Of a stretch of 7,387 bases of DNA, positions 6,688-7,387 are shown in pieces. Source of the DNA: Pseudomonadota bacterium (GTDB taxonomy: Bacteria; Desulfobacterota; Desulfobulbia; Desulfobulbales; JAGXFP01). A model generated the notes under the pieces. The model did not search any database and was not told the DNA's origin. It worked only from the letters and a program-made list of their open reading frames with translations. The stretch's first letter is position 1; each line of letters opens with the position of its first letter. The stretch lies in the NCBI GenBank assembly GCA_030673265.1, contig DAOVJK010000141.1, forward strand, positions 1 to 7,387. The letters are read 5' to 3'. A program made the position numbers and the translations under genes.

Positions 6688-7014
6688 TGAGTATTTTTAA
6701 AAAGTCATTTTAACTGATTGTACTTGTGTGTTAAATCTTTGGTTTATTGTGGAATATCAAGGTCACAGTTTGTACCAAATGAAATACATGGTTTGTTTTT
6801 CAGATAGCGCAGACTTCGAAACTACTCACCCTGCGGGCCAGCCGATATATCCGTATAGCACCCCTCAGGGGGGTATTGTCCAGAATCTGCTGTATAAGGG
6901 TTTCAGCATGCTAAAGTATCGGAGTCTCCTTCTGGCTGCTTACCTGCTGAAAACATCATACTTTGCCTATCGAGCGTTTCGCAATCGGGCATCTCGACTG
7001 GTGAAATATGCGGG
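6675..7014. mobile_element. Candidate 340-bp non-autonomous transposable element (MITE-like)
   Basis: The stretch is bounded by terminal inverted repeats beginning CCCGCATATTTCA and is flanked on each side by CTAG (6671-6674 and 7015-7018), as expected for a 4-base target duplication. CTAG fits the YTAR target known for IS5-type elements, but the family cannot be assigned from the ends alone. It is far too short for a transposase gene. The longest open frame inside (GTG 6728 to TAG 7018, 96 codons) runs into the right end, has no ribosome binding site and resembles nothing I know, so it may be a remnant of a parent element or chance. A hairpin ACCCC/GGGGT lies inside near 6859-6875. It may have separated the receiver gene at 7171 from the kinase. 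Confidence 0.65.
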
Positions 7015-7020
7015 CTAGTT
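7002..7020 (-). repeat. Right inverted repeat of the candidate element (with flanking CTAG)
   Basis: TGAAATATGCGGGCTAGTT is the exact reverse complement of 6669-6687. The match stops sharply beyond 7020 on the outside; inside it continues imperfectly to 6997. CTAG at 7015-7018 is the possible target duplication. Confidence 0.85.
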
Positions 7021-7170
7021 GAGATTAAAGGGATAAGATCTCGAAAGGAGGCGTTTAAAGGCCCTGTGGCTTCTTTTTGGCCGTCAAAACAGCATGGTTG
7101 GTTCCTGCTTCTTCTCGCAACCGAAGCTTGCCAATATCTTAAATTTGGACAACAACAGGACGAACCTGAA

Positions 7171-7387
7171 TCATTGTTGTTTTATAGGTAAAAACCAATC
7201 TGACAGTGATTTTTTGGGGTCGATTCTGGATTCGCATTCCTTTAGCCACACGGTAAGATCTCCGAAGTTAAAGGGTTTTTTGAATGTTTTACAGCCAAGT
7301 GCTTTCGCGTTTTCCAGTTTGGCCTCCGACCAGTCCCCGGACATAATGGCAATGTTTGGGATCTTGCATCCTTTATTCAACTGTTGG
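7171..7387 (-). CDS. Response regulator receiver domain, C-terminal part (cut by window edge)
   Basis: The minus-strand frame is open to the window edge and ends at TGA 7171-7173; about 72 codons are visible. The sequence matches the last third of a receiver (REC) domain: a hydrophobic strand IPNIAIMSG (strand 4 with the conserved Ser/Thr position), a helix with AKALGC, then the KKPF motif holding the conserved lysine, and a final helix DLTVWLKECESR. About 20 residues follow, too few for a C-terminal output domain, so it is either a stand-alone CheY-like receiver or one with its output or kinase part upstream. The phosphoacceptor aspartate lies outside the window. It has the same strand as the hybrid kinase and lies upstream of it, so a phosphorelay partnership is possible. 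The TTG at 7378-7380 is probably an internal leucine codon, not the start. Confidence 0.75.
   Translation of the reverse strand, partial: QQLNKGCKIPNIAIMSGDWSEAKLENAKALGCKTFKKPFNFGDLTVWLKECESRIDPKKSLSDWFLPIKQQ

Noticed and set aside
6728..7018. 96-codon open frame inside the 340-bp element
   Set aside because: GTG start with no ribosome binding site, stop formed by the flanking CTAG, no recognisable family; treated as a possible remnant or chance rather than a gene.
7058..7077. Terminator-like AAGGCC/GGCTT stem followed by TTCTTTTT on the plus strand
   Set aside because: No plus-strand gene precedes it, the stem is short with a bulge, and it has the wrong orientation for the receiver gene.
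7066..7189. Plus-strand open frame of about 40 codons after AAAGGAGG (7044-7051)
   Set aside because: The Shine-Dalgarno-like sequence is 14 bases from a GTG, the product looks like nothing known, and it overlaps the receiver gene end.
1..7387. CRISPR array, tRNA or rRNA
   Set aside because: No regularly spaced repeats with unique spacers and no tRNA- or rRNA-like sequence seen on either strand.

Overview
The window looks like chromosomal DNA from a Gram-negative, probably anaerobic, environmental bacterium. The layered sensor kinase (dCache-like, PAS, GAF, HisKA, HATPase, REC, HPt), the cysteine-bearing PAS and GAF segments and the FtsX-type permease with an extracytoplasmic CxxCP motif all recall Desulfobacterota and related sulfate or metal reducers. 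That taxonomic call is inference from protein style only; there is no rRNA or other marker gene here.

Layout. (1) Positions 24-2365, plus strand: a tight three-gene operon encoding a small single-pass membrane protein with an HMA-like (ferredoxin-like fold) tail that lacks the metal-binding cysteines, a four-helix MacB/FtsX-type ABC permease, and a LolD/MacB-type ABC ATPase. The first two genes overlap by 14 bases. Similar permease/ATPase pairs are known beside membrane iron or redox protein genes, so a role in metal or envelope homeostasis is plausible but unproven. (2) Positions 2366-2577: a convergent intergenic region with a solitary copy of a transposon-end-like sequence (2400-2416) and an imperfect stem-loop that may end the operon. 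(3) Positions 2578-6210, minus strand: a 1210-residue membrane-bound hybrid histidine kinase with its own REC and HPt domains. (4) Positions 6211-6668: no gene; it holds the likely kinase promoter, short inverted and direct repeats and a strong GC-rich hairpin. (5) Positions 6675-7014: a 340-bp candidate non-autonomous transposable element with near-identical ends and CTAG on both sides. (6) Positions 7021-7170: short noncoding stretch. (7) Positions 7171-7387, minus strand: the C-terminal end of a response-regulator receiver domain, cut by the window edge.

How the parts may work together. The ABC operon forms a self-contained pump or lipid/protein-extrusion module without any visible periplasmic adaptor. 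The kinase is a phosphorelay hub (His699 to Asp989 to His1159) that needs an external receiver. The truncated receiver gene lies upstream of it on the same strand and is a candidate partner, now separated from it by the 340-bp element. The kinase region is also more AT-rich than the operon and is bracketed by inverted copies of the same terminal sequence (2400-2416 and 7002-7014), which hints that it may have arrived, or been rearranged, through these repeats. No complete novel defence or mobile system is evident. The most unusual items are the repeat architecture around the kinase and the cysteine-free HMA-like protein paired with a CxxCP permease.
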